A stretch of 39,011 nucleotides of DNA from Methylorubrum zatmanii (lineage in GTDB: Bacteria > Pseudomonadota > Alphaproteobacteria > Rhizobiales > Beijerinckiaceae). The translations under genes and the position numbers were made by a program. The stretch covers positions 1 through 39,011 of the forward strand of contig NZ_NKUI01000092.1 of the NCBI RefSeq assembly GCF_014845115.1, written 5' to 3'. The notes under the pieces are model-generated. The model searched no databases. It worked only from the letters and a program-made list of their open reading frames with translations, and was not told where the DNA came from. This document shows, piece by piece, positions 32,201-39,011 of this stretch (its first letter is position 1; each line of letters opens with the position of its first letter).

Positions 32201-33739
32201 ATGGCGATGGCGCGCGCTCGAAGGGCGGAGACCGCCCTCGCGGACCAACGGACGCACGAGGACGGCGCGGCCGGAACGCGGCCGGTTCCGCTGGTGATCG
32301 ACCTCGACGGCACATTGCTGCGCACCGATCTGCTGCTGGAGGGCATGATCGCCCTGCTGCGGCGCAACTGGCTCGCCCTCTTCGCGATGCTGTTCTGGCT
32401 GCCGCAGGGCCGGGCCTCCTTCAAGCACAAAGTCGCGGAGGCGGCCGGCCTCGACGTCGCGACGCTGCCGGTCAACGAAGCGCTGCTGGCCCATATCGAG
32501 GCGCAGAAGGCGGCGGGCCGCGAGATCGTGCTGGCCACCGCCGCCGACGAGCTGATGGCCCTGCGCGCCCTGCGGTGCTTTCCCGTCTTCGACCGGGTGA
32601 TCGCCAGTGACGGGGTGACGAACCTCAAGGGTGAGGCCAAGGCAGCGCAGCTGCGGGCGCTCTATCCGCAGGGTTTCGACTATGCCGGCGACGCGGCCAA
32701 CGACCTGCCGGTCTGGGCGGCCGCACGCCGGGTGATCGTCGTCGAGGCGCCCGCATCCGTCCTGCGGGCGGCGCGGGCCCTCGGCAAGCCGGTCGAGGCC
32801 ATCCCCGCCGCCCCGCGCGCCCGCGCGCTGCTCAAGGCCCTGCGCCCGCATCAATGGGCCAAGAACGCGCTGGTCTTCCTTCCGCTCGTTCTCGGCGGTC
32901 TGGCCGGAGAGGCGAAAGCTTGGTCTGTCGCCGGTGTCGCCTTCCTGGCGCTCGGGCTCGTCGCCTCGGCGAGCTACCTGCTCAACGACCTCCTCGATCT
33001 CGCCCATGACCGCGCCCATTGGTCGAAGCGCGAGCGGCCCCTGGCGAGCGGGCGGCTGCCGCTCGTCGCCGGCCTGACCGCGATGCTCGCCGGCCTCGCG
33101 GGCGGCCTCACCGCCGCCGCCGCCGCCGGGCCGGCGGTGCTCGGCGGCGTCCTCGCCTATCTCGGCCTGACGCTGGTCTACTCCGTCTGGCTCAAACGGG
33201 TGCCGATGCTCGACGCGCTGATCCTGGGCGGCCTGTTCACCCTGCGCCTCGCCATCGGTGTGGCGGCGGTGGCGGTGCCGTGGTCGCCCTGGCTCCTGAC
33301 CTTCTCGATGTTCCTGTTCACCTCCCTGTCCTTCGCCAAGCGCCATACGGAGCTGCGCGGGGCGGTGAGGCGGGGCCGGTCCGGCCCCATTGCGGGCCGT
33401 GGCTACCAGCCGGCGGACGAGGCGGTGGTGCTCGCCTTCGGCATCGCCTCGGGCCTCGCCAGCGTCCTGATCTTCATCCTTTATCTCGCCAACGAGGCGT
33501 TCCGCCACGCGGTGCTCGCCGCGCCCCTAGCCCTCTGGAGCTTCCCGCTGATCCTCGTCCTGTTCATGGGCCGGGTCTGGCTGCTGGCGGGCCGCGACGC
33601 GCTCCACGACGACCCGGTCGCCTTCGCGGTCAAGGACCGGCCGAGCCTGGCCCTCGCCGCGCTCGCGGGCTTCGCCTTCGCGGTGGCCGCCTTCGGCCCG
33701 CCGCCGGGCATCCCGCTGCCGGGGATCGCCCAATGGTGA
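32201..33739 (+). CDS. HAD phosphatase fused to UbiA prenyltransferase
   Basis: A 512-residue two-domain protein. Residues about 28-200 form a HAD phosphatase (DLDGTLL with Asp34 and Asp36; later YAGDAANDLPVW). From about 215 a UbiA-type polytopic transferase begins (LRPHQWAKNALVFLPL), with the metal-diphosphate motif NDLLDLAHDRAHWSKRERPL and the second motif LDALILGGLFTLR. The arrangement resembles decaprenyl-phosphate phosphoribosyltransferases of the DprE pathway plus their phosphatase, in one chain. The start is uncertain: ATG at 32201 follows GGGGG, GTG at 32177 is the alternative. gtrA overlaps its end. A polyprenyl-phosphate ribose or arabinose donor is inferred. Confidence 0.85.
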   Translation: MAMARARRAETALADQRTHEDGAAGTRPVPLVIDLDGTLLRTDLLLEGMIALLRRNWLALFAMLFWLPQGRASFKHKVAEAAGLDVATLPVNEALLAHIEAQKAAGREIVLATAADELMALRALRCFPVFDRVIASDGVTNLKGEAKAAQLRALYPQGFDYAGDAANDLPVWAAARRVIVVEAPASVLRAARALGKPVEAIPAAPRARALLKALRPHQWAKNALVFLPLVLGGLAGEAKAWSVAGVAFLALGLVASASYLLNDLLDLAHDRAHWSKRERPLASGRLPLVAGLTAMLAGLAGGLTAAAAAGPAVLGGVLAYLGLTLVYSVWLKRVPMLDALILGGLFTLRLAIGVAAVAVPWSPWLLTFSMFLFTSLSFAKRHTELRGAVRRGRSGPIAGRGYQPADEAVVLAFGIASGLASVLIFILYLANEAFRHAVLAAPLALWSFPLILVLFMGRVWLLAGRDALHDDPVAFAVKDRPSLALAALAGFAFAVAAFGPPPGIPLPGIAQW

Positions 33740-34200
33740 GCCGGGAGGTCGTCCGCTTCCTGATCGCCGGCGGCTCGGCGGCGGCGATCAACTGGCTGGC
33801 GCGGATCCCACTCTCGCTCATCCTCCCGTTCGAGGCGGCCCTCGTGGCGGCCTATGCTGTTGGTATGGTCGCGGGCTTCTGGCTCTACCGCGTCTTCGTC
33901 TTTCGCGGCGCGGCGCGGGGGTCGCTGCGCGGGCAGCTTCCGCTGTTCCTGGCGGTCAATGCCTGCGGCGTGGGCGTGGTGCTCGCGGTCAGCACGCTCG
34001 CCGTCGCGGCCCTGGGCGGCCTGCTGCCGGGGCTGGGACCGACCGTCGCCGAGAAGCTCGGCCATGGCCTCGGAGTCGGCGCCGGAGCGGTGGCGAATTA
34101 CCTCGGCCACCGGCTCCTGACCTTCGGGGCGGCGCTCCGCGCCGCGCCGCATCCGCAATCCGGCCTCGACCCTCTCACCGCCTCCTCCGACGGGACGTGA
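33733..34200 (+). CDS. GtrA family membrane protein
   Basis: A 155-residue protein with four predicted membrane helices (FLIAGGSAAAINWLARIPLS; AALVAAYAVGMVAGFWLYR; LPLFLAVNACGVGVVLAVS; LGHGLGVGAGAVANYLGHR), the layout of GtrA-like polyprenyl-linked sugar flippases or their helpers. F-W-L-Y-R-V-F-V-F-R and ANYLGHRLLTF are family hallmarks. Its ATG overlaps the last seven bases of the HAD-UbiA gene, so the two are co-translated. It converges with ribE 34 bases away. Confidence 0.87.
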   Translation: MVSREVVRFLIAGGSAAAINWLARIPLSLILPFEAALVAAYAVGMVAGFWLYRVFVFRGAARGSLRGQLPLFLAVNACGVGVVLAVSTLAVAALGGLLPGLGPTVAEKLGHGLGVGAGAVANYLGHRLLTFGAALRAAPHPQSGLDPLTASSDGT

Positions 34201-34238
34201 TCCCGGGTCGGCCAGAGGCCGCGGCGGAACGGGATCAC
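34197..34238. terminator. Inverted repeat spanning both stops, gtrA and ribE
   Basis: GTGATCCCG (34197-34205) pairs with CGGGATCAC (34230-34238). The TGA of gtrA and the TCA of ribE lie symmetrically in the two arms, and the inner part contains a GGCC-AGA-GGCC hairpin. Possibly a bidirectional transcript end. Confidence 0.45.
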
Positions 34239-34873
34239 CCCTGGGTCAGCCCCCGCGCCTCGGCGAGACGGGCAGCGTAGCGGGCGATGAGATCGACCTC
34301 CAGGTTGATCCGGTCGCCCGCGCGGCGCTCGTCCCAGGTCGTCACCGAGAGGCTGTGCGGGATCAGCAGCACCGAGAAATCCGTGCCGGACACCGCGTTG
34401 ACGGTGAGCGAGGTGCCGTCGAGGCAGACGGAGCCCTTCTCGGCGATGAACCCGGCCAGGGCGGCCGGCGCCCGCAGGGTGAAACGCTCGCTGGCGCCCC
34501 AGGGATTGTCCTCGCCCGTCACGGTCTCGCGGGCGAGGATCTCGGCGACGCCGTCGACATGGCCGGTGACGAGATGGCCGCCCATCTCGTCGCCGAGCTT
34601 CAGCGAGCGTTCGAGGTTCACCCGCGTGCCCTCGCGCCACGCGCTGACGGTGGTGCGTGCCAGCGTCTCTGCGGCGGCATCCACGGCGAAGCGGCAGCCC
34701 GTCCCGTGCGGCTCCACCGCGACGGCGGTGAGGCAGGGGCCGGAGCAGGCGATGGAGGCGCCGAGCGCGATGCCGGCGGGATCGTAGGCGCTCTCGATCA
34801 CGATGCGCCGCAGGCGGTCGGAGCCCTCGATCGAGACGACCCGGCCGACATCGGTGACGAGCCCGGTGAACAT
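34235..34873 (-). CDS. ribE: Riboflavin synthase, alpha subunit
   Basis: A 212-residue riboflavin synthase that dismutates two ribityllumazines to riboflavin. Starts MFTGLV as usual; two beta-barrel halves are visible (LTAVAVE, then GHLVTGHVDGVA; KGSVCLDGTSLTVNAV, then LLIPHSLSVTT). The first-half substrate loop reads SGPCLTAVAV, a mild variation on the common GVCLTV. The gene is one base downstream of ribD. It converges on gtrA. Confidence 0.95.
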   Translation of the reverse strand: MFTGLVTDVGRVVSIEGSDRLRRIVIESAYDPAGIALGASIACSGPCLTAVAVEPHGTGCRFAVDAAAETLARTTVSAWREGTRVNLERSLKLGDEMGGHLVTGHVDGVAEILARETVTGEDNPWGASERFTLRAPAALAGFIAEKGSVCLDGTSLTVNAVSGTDFSVLLIPHSLSVTTWDERRAGDRINLEVDLIARYAARLAEARGLTQG

Positions 34874-34874
34874 G

Positions 34875-36005
34875 TCAGATCCTCTCGTAGGTCACGGCGA
34901 TATCGGGGCCGAGGATTCGGGTTTCGATTTCCGCAAGCTCGCCCTCCGCGAGGCGGCGGGCAAGCCTCGGCCCGAGGGCCAGCAGGCCGCCGGCCTCACC
35001 CAGGATGGCGGGGCCGGTGATGAGGGTGCAGGCATCGATCAGATCGTGCGCGGCCAGGGCGTCGGCAAGCGCCGGGCCGCCCTCGCTGCAGATCCGTGTC
35101 AGGCCCCGCTCGGCCAGGGCCGCCAGGGCGGCGGGCAGGTCGATGCGGCCCTGGGCATCGGTCGGCACGAAAGCGATCTCGACGCCGAAGGAAGCCAGCA
35201 TCCGCCGGGCATGGGCCGGGGCACCGCGCCCGGTCAGCACCAGGGTCGGCAGGTCGCGGGCACCGCGCACGAGGTGGCTCGCCGGGTTGAGGCGCAGCGT
35301 GGAATCGAGAACGATTCGCACCGGCGAGCGGTCGGCGAGTCCGGGAAGGCGCACGGTCAGCGACGGATCGTCGGCCCGCGCCGTACCGATCCCCACCATG
35401 ATGGCATCGGCATGGGCCCGCCACAGATGCACCGCCCCGTCGGCGATGGGGCCGGTGATCTTCAGCCGCTCGCCGGTCGAGGGCGCGGCGAAGCCGTCAC
35501 GGGTGCGGGCGAGCTTGAGATGGAGGCTCGGTCTCCCCCGCGTCACCCGGCTGAAATGGCCGCGATGATCGCGGGCGGCCTCCTCGCGCAACAGGCCGGT
35601 TTCCACGGTGAGGCCGGCCGCGCGGAGCTGAGCGTGGCCGCGCCCCGCCACCCGCGGATCGGGATCCTCGATCGCGGTAACGACGCGACGGATGCCGGAG
35701 GCGATCGTCGCCTCGGTGCAGGGCGGCGTGCGGCCGTAATGCGAGCAGGGCTCCAGGGTGACGTAGAGCGTGGCGCCGCGCGCCGCCTCGCCGGCCATGG
35801 CCAGCGCCAGCGGCTCCGCATGCGGACGGCCTCCGGGAGCCGTTACCGCCTGACCGACGATGCGCCCCTCCGCCACCACCACGGCGCCGACGCTCGGATT
35901 CGGCCAGGTGCGGCCGAGATTGCGCCGGCCCAGGGCGAGGGCGAGGCGCATGGCACGCCGGTCGAGGGCATGCTGGGAGGACGAGTCCATGGCAGCGCCC
36001 GTCAT
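34875..36005 (-). CDS. ribD: Bifunctional pyrimidine deaminase/reductase RibD
   Basis: A 376-residue two-domain riboflavin enzyme. The deaminase domain has [11 protein letters not shown], the zinc motif HAEPLAL and [13 protein letters not shown]; the reductase domain starts near residue 150 ([13 protein letters not shown]) with [17 protein letters not shown]. The ATG at 36005 overlaps the nrdR stop by an ATGA junction; an in-frame ATG at 35990 is the other option. It is one base upstream of ribE, so the two are coupled. Confidence 0.95.
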   Translation of the reverse strand: MTGAAMDSSSQHALDRRAMRLALALGRRNLGRTWPNPSVGAVVVAEGRIVGQAVTAPGGRPHAEPLALAMAGEAARGATLYVTLEPCSHYGRTPPCTEATIASGIRRVVTAIEDPDPRVAGRGHAQLRAAGLTVETGLLREEAARDHRGHFSRVTRGRPSLHLKLARTRDGFAAPSTGERLKITGPIADGAVHLWRAHADAIMVGIGTARADDPSLTVRLPGLADRSPVRIVLDSTLRLNPASHLVRGARDLPTLVLTGRGAPAHARRMLASFGVEIAFVPTDAQGRIDLPAALAALAERGLTRICSEGGPALADALAAHDLIDACTLITGPAILGEAGGLLALGPRLARRLAEGELAEIETRILGPDIAVTYERI

Positions 36006-36559
36006 GTCCGCGACCGCGCCGGCCTCCGGCGGCGCGGCTCGGGGACCTCCTCGCTCACCTGCGGGGGAGGGGCCTCGGCCTCCTCCGGCACAAGCACCTC
36101 GCCCGCCAGCCTTCCGCCGAGCGTGCCGAGCAGGTCCTGAAAGTCCTGCGCCTCGCGGAAATTCTTGTAGACCGAGGCGAAGCGGACATAGGCCACGTCG
36201 TCGAGCCCTTTCAGGCCCTCCATCACCGCCTCGCCGATGGCTTCGCTGGTGACCTCGCCCTCGCCACTGCTCTCCAGGCGGCGGGTAATGCCGCTGACCA
36301 GCCGCTCGACCCGTTCGGGATCGACCAAGCGCTTGCGCAACGCCACGTCGATGGAGCGCTGGAGCTTGTCGCGGTCGAAGGGCACGCGCTTTCCCGAGCG
36401 CTTCAGCACCACGAGTTCGCGCAACTGCACGCGCTCGAAGGTGGTGAACCGGCCGCCGCAATCCTCGCAGACGCGGCGGCGGCGGATCGCCGAGGAATCC
36501 TCGCTCGGCCGCGAATCCTTCACCTGCGTGTCGGTACTACCGCAGAACGGACAGCGCAT
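36002..36559 (-). CDS. nrdR: Transcriptional repressor NrdR
   Basis: A 185-residue repressor of ribonucleotide reductase genes. Zinc ribbon Cys3, Cys6, Cys31 and Cys34 ([16 protein letters not shown]) precedes the ATP-cone ([20 protein letters not shown] and later [19 protein letters not shown]). The start at 36559 begins with the canonical MRCPFC and follows GAGGTGG; an upstream extension is rejected. A C-terminal tail of about 35 residues, acidic then Pro- and Arg-rich (ending [10 protein letters not shown]), extends beyond the usual 150-160 residues. It overlaps ribD by ATGA. Confidence 0.95.
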   Translation of the reverse strand: MRCPFCGSTDTQVKDSRPSEDSSAIRRRRVCEDCGGRFTTFERVQLRELVVLKRSGKRVPFDRDKLQRSIDVALRKRLVDPERVERLVSGITRRLESSGEGEVTSEAIGEAVMEGLKGLDDVAYVRFASVYKNFREAQDFQDLLGTLGGRLAGEVLVPEEAEAPPPQVSEEVPEPRRRRPARSRT

Positions 36560-36784
36560 CGCGCCCACCACCTCGTCCAGAACACCCGGGCGCATCGGCT
36601 CGCAGAGGCCGGCAGCCATCTGTCGAGCGGGTCATCCGGGAAGCCGGCTCCTCTCTGCCCCAGCGGACGCTCAAATGCCAGGACCGCGGACTCTCTCCTT
36701 TGATCGATCCTTCGGGCATGCGGAGCCGGCTCATCAGGGCATCGAGGCAGGAACGGTTCGCGTTCGCTCAGCCCGGAAACGGAA

Positions 36785-36815
36785 GCGGCCGCGGATCCGG
36801 TGGATCCGCGGCCGC
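36785..36815 (-). terminator. Perfect 14-bp palindromic stem downstream of glyA
   Basis: GCGGCCGCGGATCC (36785-36798) pairs exactly with 36802-36815 around a three-base loop; on the minus strand TTCCGTTTCC follows. It is the second of two hairpins after glyA and precedes the nrdR leader. Confidence 0.5.
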
Positions 36816-36822
36816 GCCGTAC

Positions 36823-36850
36823 AAAGCTCCTCGGCGAAACGCCGCGGAGC
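36823..36850 (-). terminator. Intrinsic-type terminator directly after glyA
   Basis: GCTCC-T-CGGCG pairs with CGCCG-C-GGAGC around an AAA loop (36826-36850), with a single mismatch; reading leftward the stem is followed by TTTGT. It starts two bases after the glyA stop codon. Confidence 0.6.
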
Positions 36851-36852
36851 GG

Positions 36853-38157
36853 TCAGCTGTAGATCGGGAAGCGGTCCGTCAGGGCGTGGACCTTCTCCTT
36901 CACCGAAGCCTCGAGAGCGGCATCGCCCTCCTCACCCTTGGCGGCGAGACCGTCGAGCACCTCGACGATGAACGAGCCGACCTGCTTGAACTCGGCGACG
37001 CCGAAGCCGCGGGTGGTGCTGGCCGGGGTGCCGAGGCGGATGCCGGAGGTGATCGTCGGCTTCTGCGGGTCGAACGGCACGCCGTTCTTGTTGCAGGTGA
37101 TATGCGCCCGCGACAGGGCCGCCTCGGCCGCCTTGCCGGTGAGGCCCTTCCGCTGCAGATCGACCAGCATCAGGTGGTTGTCGGTGCCACCGGAGGTGAT
37201 GTCGTAGCCGCCGGAGATGATGGTGTCGGCCAGCGCCTTGGCGTTGTCGATCACCTGCTTGGCGTAGATCTTGAACTCGGGCTTCAGCGCCTCGCCGAAG
37301 GCCACGGCCTTGGCGGCGATGACGTGCATCAGCGGGCCGCCCTGGAGGCCGGGGAAGATCGCCGAGTTGAACTTCTTGGCCAGGGCCTCGTCGTTCGTCA
37401 GGATCATGCCGCCGCGCGGACCGCGCAGGGTCTTGTGCGTCGTCGTGGTGGCGACGTGGGCGTGCGGGAACGGCGACGGGTGCAGACCGGCGGCGACGAG
37501 GCCGGCGAAGTGGGCCATGTCGACGAAGAAGTAGGCGCCGACGGAATCGGCGATCTCACGGAACTTCGCGAAGTCCCACTGACGCGGGTAGCCCGAGCCG
37601 CCGGCGATGATCACCTTCGGCTTGTGCTCCTGGGCGAGGCGCTCGACCTGCTCCATGTCGATGCGCTGATCCTCGCGGCGCACGGTGTAGGAGACCGGCT
37701 TGAACCACTTACCCGAGACGTTCGGCGGGGCGCCATGGGTGAGGTGGCCGCCGGCGGCGAGGTCGAGGCCGAGGAAGGTGTCGCCCGGCTGCATCAGGGC
37801 CATGAACACGCCCTGGTTCGCCTGCGAGCCGGAATTCGGCTGGACGTTGGCGAAGCCGCAGCCGAACAGGCGCTTGGCGCGGTCGATGGCGAGCTCTTCG
37901 GCGATGTCGACGAACTGGCAGCCGCCGTAATAGCGGCGACCCGGATAGCCTTCCGCGTACTTGTTGGTGAGCACCGAGCCCTGCGCTTCGAGCACGGCGC
38001 GCGAGACGATGTTCTCGGAGGCGATCAGCTCGATCTCGTGCTGCTGCCGGCCGAGCTCCTGCGAGATCGCCTTGGCGATTTCAGGATCCGTCTCGGCCAG
38101 ATGAGACGAGAAGAAGGTGTCGAGATCGGTGTTGGCGGACGCGGTTCCGGCACTCAT
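36853..38157 (-). CDS. glyA: Serine hydroxymethyltransferase GlyA
   Basis: A 434-residue PLP enzyme interconverting serine and glycine with tetrahydrofolate; in serine-cycle methylotrophs it is the entry step for C1 units. The PLP lysine is Lys242 in [13 protein letters not shown]; other marks are [39 protein letters not shown] and [12 protein letters not shown]. The ATG at 38157 follows AAGAGG, giving the family length; a frame extension to 38373 is rejected. It is the first gene of the nrdR-rib direction but two stem-loops separate it from nrdR, suggesting separate transcription. Confidence 0.97.
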   Translation of the reverse strand: MSAGTASANTDLDTFFSSHLAETDPEIAKAISQELGRQQHEIELIASENIVSRAVLEAQGSVLTNKYAEGYPGRRYYGGCQFVDIAEELAIDRAKRLFGCGFANVQPNSGSQANQGVFMALMQPGDTFLGLDLAAGGHLTHGAPPNVSGKWFKPVSYTVRREDQRIDMEQVERLAQEHKPKVIIAGGSGYPRQWDFAKFREIADSVGAYFFVDMAHFAGLVAAGLHPSPFPHAHVATTTTHKTLRGPRGGMILTNDEALAKKFNSAIFPGLQGGPLMHVIAAKAVAFGEALKPEFKIYAKQVIDNAKALADTIISGGYDITSGGTDNHLMLVDLQRKGLTGKAAEAALSRAHITCNKNGVPFDPQKPTITSGIRLGTPASTTRGFGVAEFKQVGSFIVEVLDGLAAKGEEGDAALEASVKEKVHALTDRFPIYS

Positions 38158-38238
38158 GAGCGTAGCCTCTTTTCGTTGTTTACGGGCAAACCCACCCGTT
38201 CTCCCGTCGGCGTTCACGGGGGTGTTTTTCAGGCAGTA

Positions 38239-38267
38239 TTCGTACACGCCGCAGAACGTCAGGCCAA
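38239..38267 (-). promoter_or_regulatory. Candidate glyA promoter
   Basis: On the minus strand TTGGCC (38262-38267) and TACGAA (38239-38244) are 17 bases apart, giving a leader of about 75 bases with a small ACGGG/CCCGT hairpin at 38182-38199. By-eye assignment; no known riboswitch architecture was recognised in this leader. Confidence 0.35.
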
Positions 38268-38359
38268 GCACAGGTGATTTTTCGCCTGCGTTCAAAATTT
38301 TTGACGGGACCGCGCCGGGTCGCCGCACCGTCGCCGCGAGAGAGCGGCGCCCGCACGCG

Positions 38360-38384
38360 AAAACACCCGGCACGGGCCGGGTGT
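38360..38384 (-). terminator. Terminator of the atp operon (after atpF)
   Basis: ACACCCGGC (38363-38371) and GCCGGGTGT (38376-38384) pair perfectly around a four-base loop; on the minus strand the stem runs into TTTTCG. It lies about 70 bases past the atpF stop, fitting the end of an atp operon. Confidence 0.75.
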
Positions 38385-38455
38385 GCTTGGCCGATTCAAT
38401 CGGCGGTGCTGCGGAAAAGCGGCAAGGACGGATTTTTGCGCGGTTTGCCGGCCGC

Positions 38456-38944
38456 TCAGGCCTGGAGACGGCTCTTCACGTCGCCGAGGCTGGCACGGAC
38501 GAGATCCTGGGCGGCGGCGCCCTGGAAGCGCTCCCGCAGCAGGGTCTCGGAGACCTTCACCGCAGCGTCGGCGGCGGCGGCACGGACCTGGGCGGCGGCC
38601 TGGGCCTCGGCCTGGGCGATCTTGGCTTCGGCGGCCTTGGTGCGCCGGGCCACGAACTCGTTCAGGCGGGCATGGCCCTCGGCAGCGAGGCGCTCGGCAT
38701 CCTCGCGGGCGTTGGCGACGATGGCCTCGGCCTCCTTCTCTGCCTCGGCCCGGCGGCGCTTGTAGTCCGCGAGCACGGCCGCGGCCTCTTCCCGCAGGCG
38801 GCGGGCCTCGTCGAGCTCGTGGCGCACGCGCTTGGCGCGGTTGTCGAGCCCGCTGGTCATCATCGAGAAGCCGCCGACCCGCCAGACGATGGCCAGGAAG
38901 GCCACGAAGGCGACAGCGACCCAGAATTCAGCGGTCAACAGCAT
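38456..38944 (-). CDS. atpF: ATP synthase F0 subunit b
   Basis: A 162-residue peripheral-stalk subunit of F-type ATP synthase. An N-terminal membrane helix ([20 protein letters not shown]) is followed by a long, charged coiled coil ([20 protein letters not shown]) with the [11 protein letters not shown] segment near the end that contacts the delta subunit. Alphaproteobacteria have b and b' genes in tandem; the sequence type is b, so b' and the other F0 genes should lie beyond the right edge, on the same strand. It is last before a terminator. Confidence 0.93.
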   Translation of the reverse strand: MLLTAEFWVAVAFVAFLAIVWRVGGFSMMTSGLDNRAKRVRHELDEARRLREEAAAVLADYKRRRAEAEKEAEAIVANAREDAERLAAEGHARLNEFVARRTKAAEAKIAQAEAQAAAQVRAAAADAAVKVSETLLRERFQGAAAQDLVRASLGDVKSRLQA

Positions 38945-39011
38945 GTCGGTCTCAAGCTCTCGGTCGGCGCTCCGCCCGGCGGGCCGGGTCGGGGCGGATG
39001 GCGGGCCGGCC

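Noticed and set aside
38158-38373. Extension of glyA and possible folate or SAM riboswitch in its leader
   Set aside because: The family start is 38157 with an RBS. The leader contains a small hairpin but nothing that matches the known THF, SAM or glycine riboswitch layouts.

Overview
The window looks like chromosome of a pink-pigmented facultative methylotroph of the Methylobacterium/Methylorubrum group (Alphaproteobacteria, Hyphomicrobiales). This rests on very high GC with strong third-position bias, a paralogue of formaldehyde-activating enzyme, serine-cycle-type glyA, eukaryote-like NADP isocitrate dehydrogenase, an NDUFS4-like Complex I protein and the order glyA-nrdR-ribD-ribE-ribH-nusB-thiL. 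No phage, insertion sequence or CRISPR array was seen; it is mostly ordinary core and shell genome.

Region by region. 1-4.2 kb: the 5' end of an exported protein, a lipoprotein, a PRC-barrel protein, a SWIB-domain protein with a basic tail, an SDR and a 14-TM MFS exporter. 4.3-10.3 kb: an exported alpha/beta hydrolase, a beta-hydroxyacid dehydrogenase, a YfcG-type glutathione transferase, tRNA-Pro(TGG) just ahead of the NDUFS4-like gene, a nucleoside deaminase, a spore-photoproduct-lyase-like radical SAM protein and a SHOCT protein. 10.4-15 kb: glycogen debranching enzyme glgX, a LOV-domain hybrid histidine kinase broken by a one-base frameshift in its H-box, and a small basic protein ending in a textbook terminator. 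15-22.6 kb: icd, a small membrane protein, the Fae paralogue, trmJ, a small exported protein, an MDR oxidoreductase, a lone receiver, glcF and a small membrane protein. 22.7-29.9 kb: an HSL-type hydrolase, the Lhr-like helicase and PdeM nuclease of the ligase-associated repair set, an unlisted 47-residue gene, a DUF3429 protein, a CLC antiporter and a DUF1328 protein. 29.9-38.2 kb: thiL, nusB, ribH, then an opposed HAD-UbiA plus GtrA pair, then ribE, ribD, nrdR and glyA. The right edge holds atpF.

Functional links. ribD, ribE and ribH make riboflavin; glyA and the Fae paralogue touch one-carbon metabolism; icd and glcF serve central carbon flow; helicase and PdeM belong to a DNA repair set whose ligase and exonuclease are not here. 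The overlapping HAD-UbiA and gtrA genes look like a polyprenyl-phosphate sugar module sitting inside the riboflavin cluster on the other strand.

The best leads are the LOV kinase frameshift in a G run, the Fae paralogue whose active-site His position carries Glu, the 47-residue gene whose Shine-Dalgarno lies exactly in the loop of a perfect hairpin containing its start codon, two 108-base palindromic repeats, a perfect 18-base palindrome upstream of glcF, and strong stem-loops at nearly every convergent gene junction. I did not find a clearly new multi-gene system.
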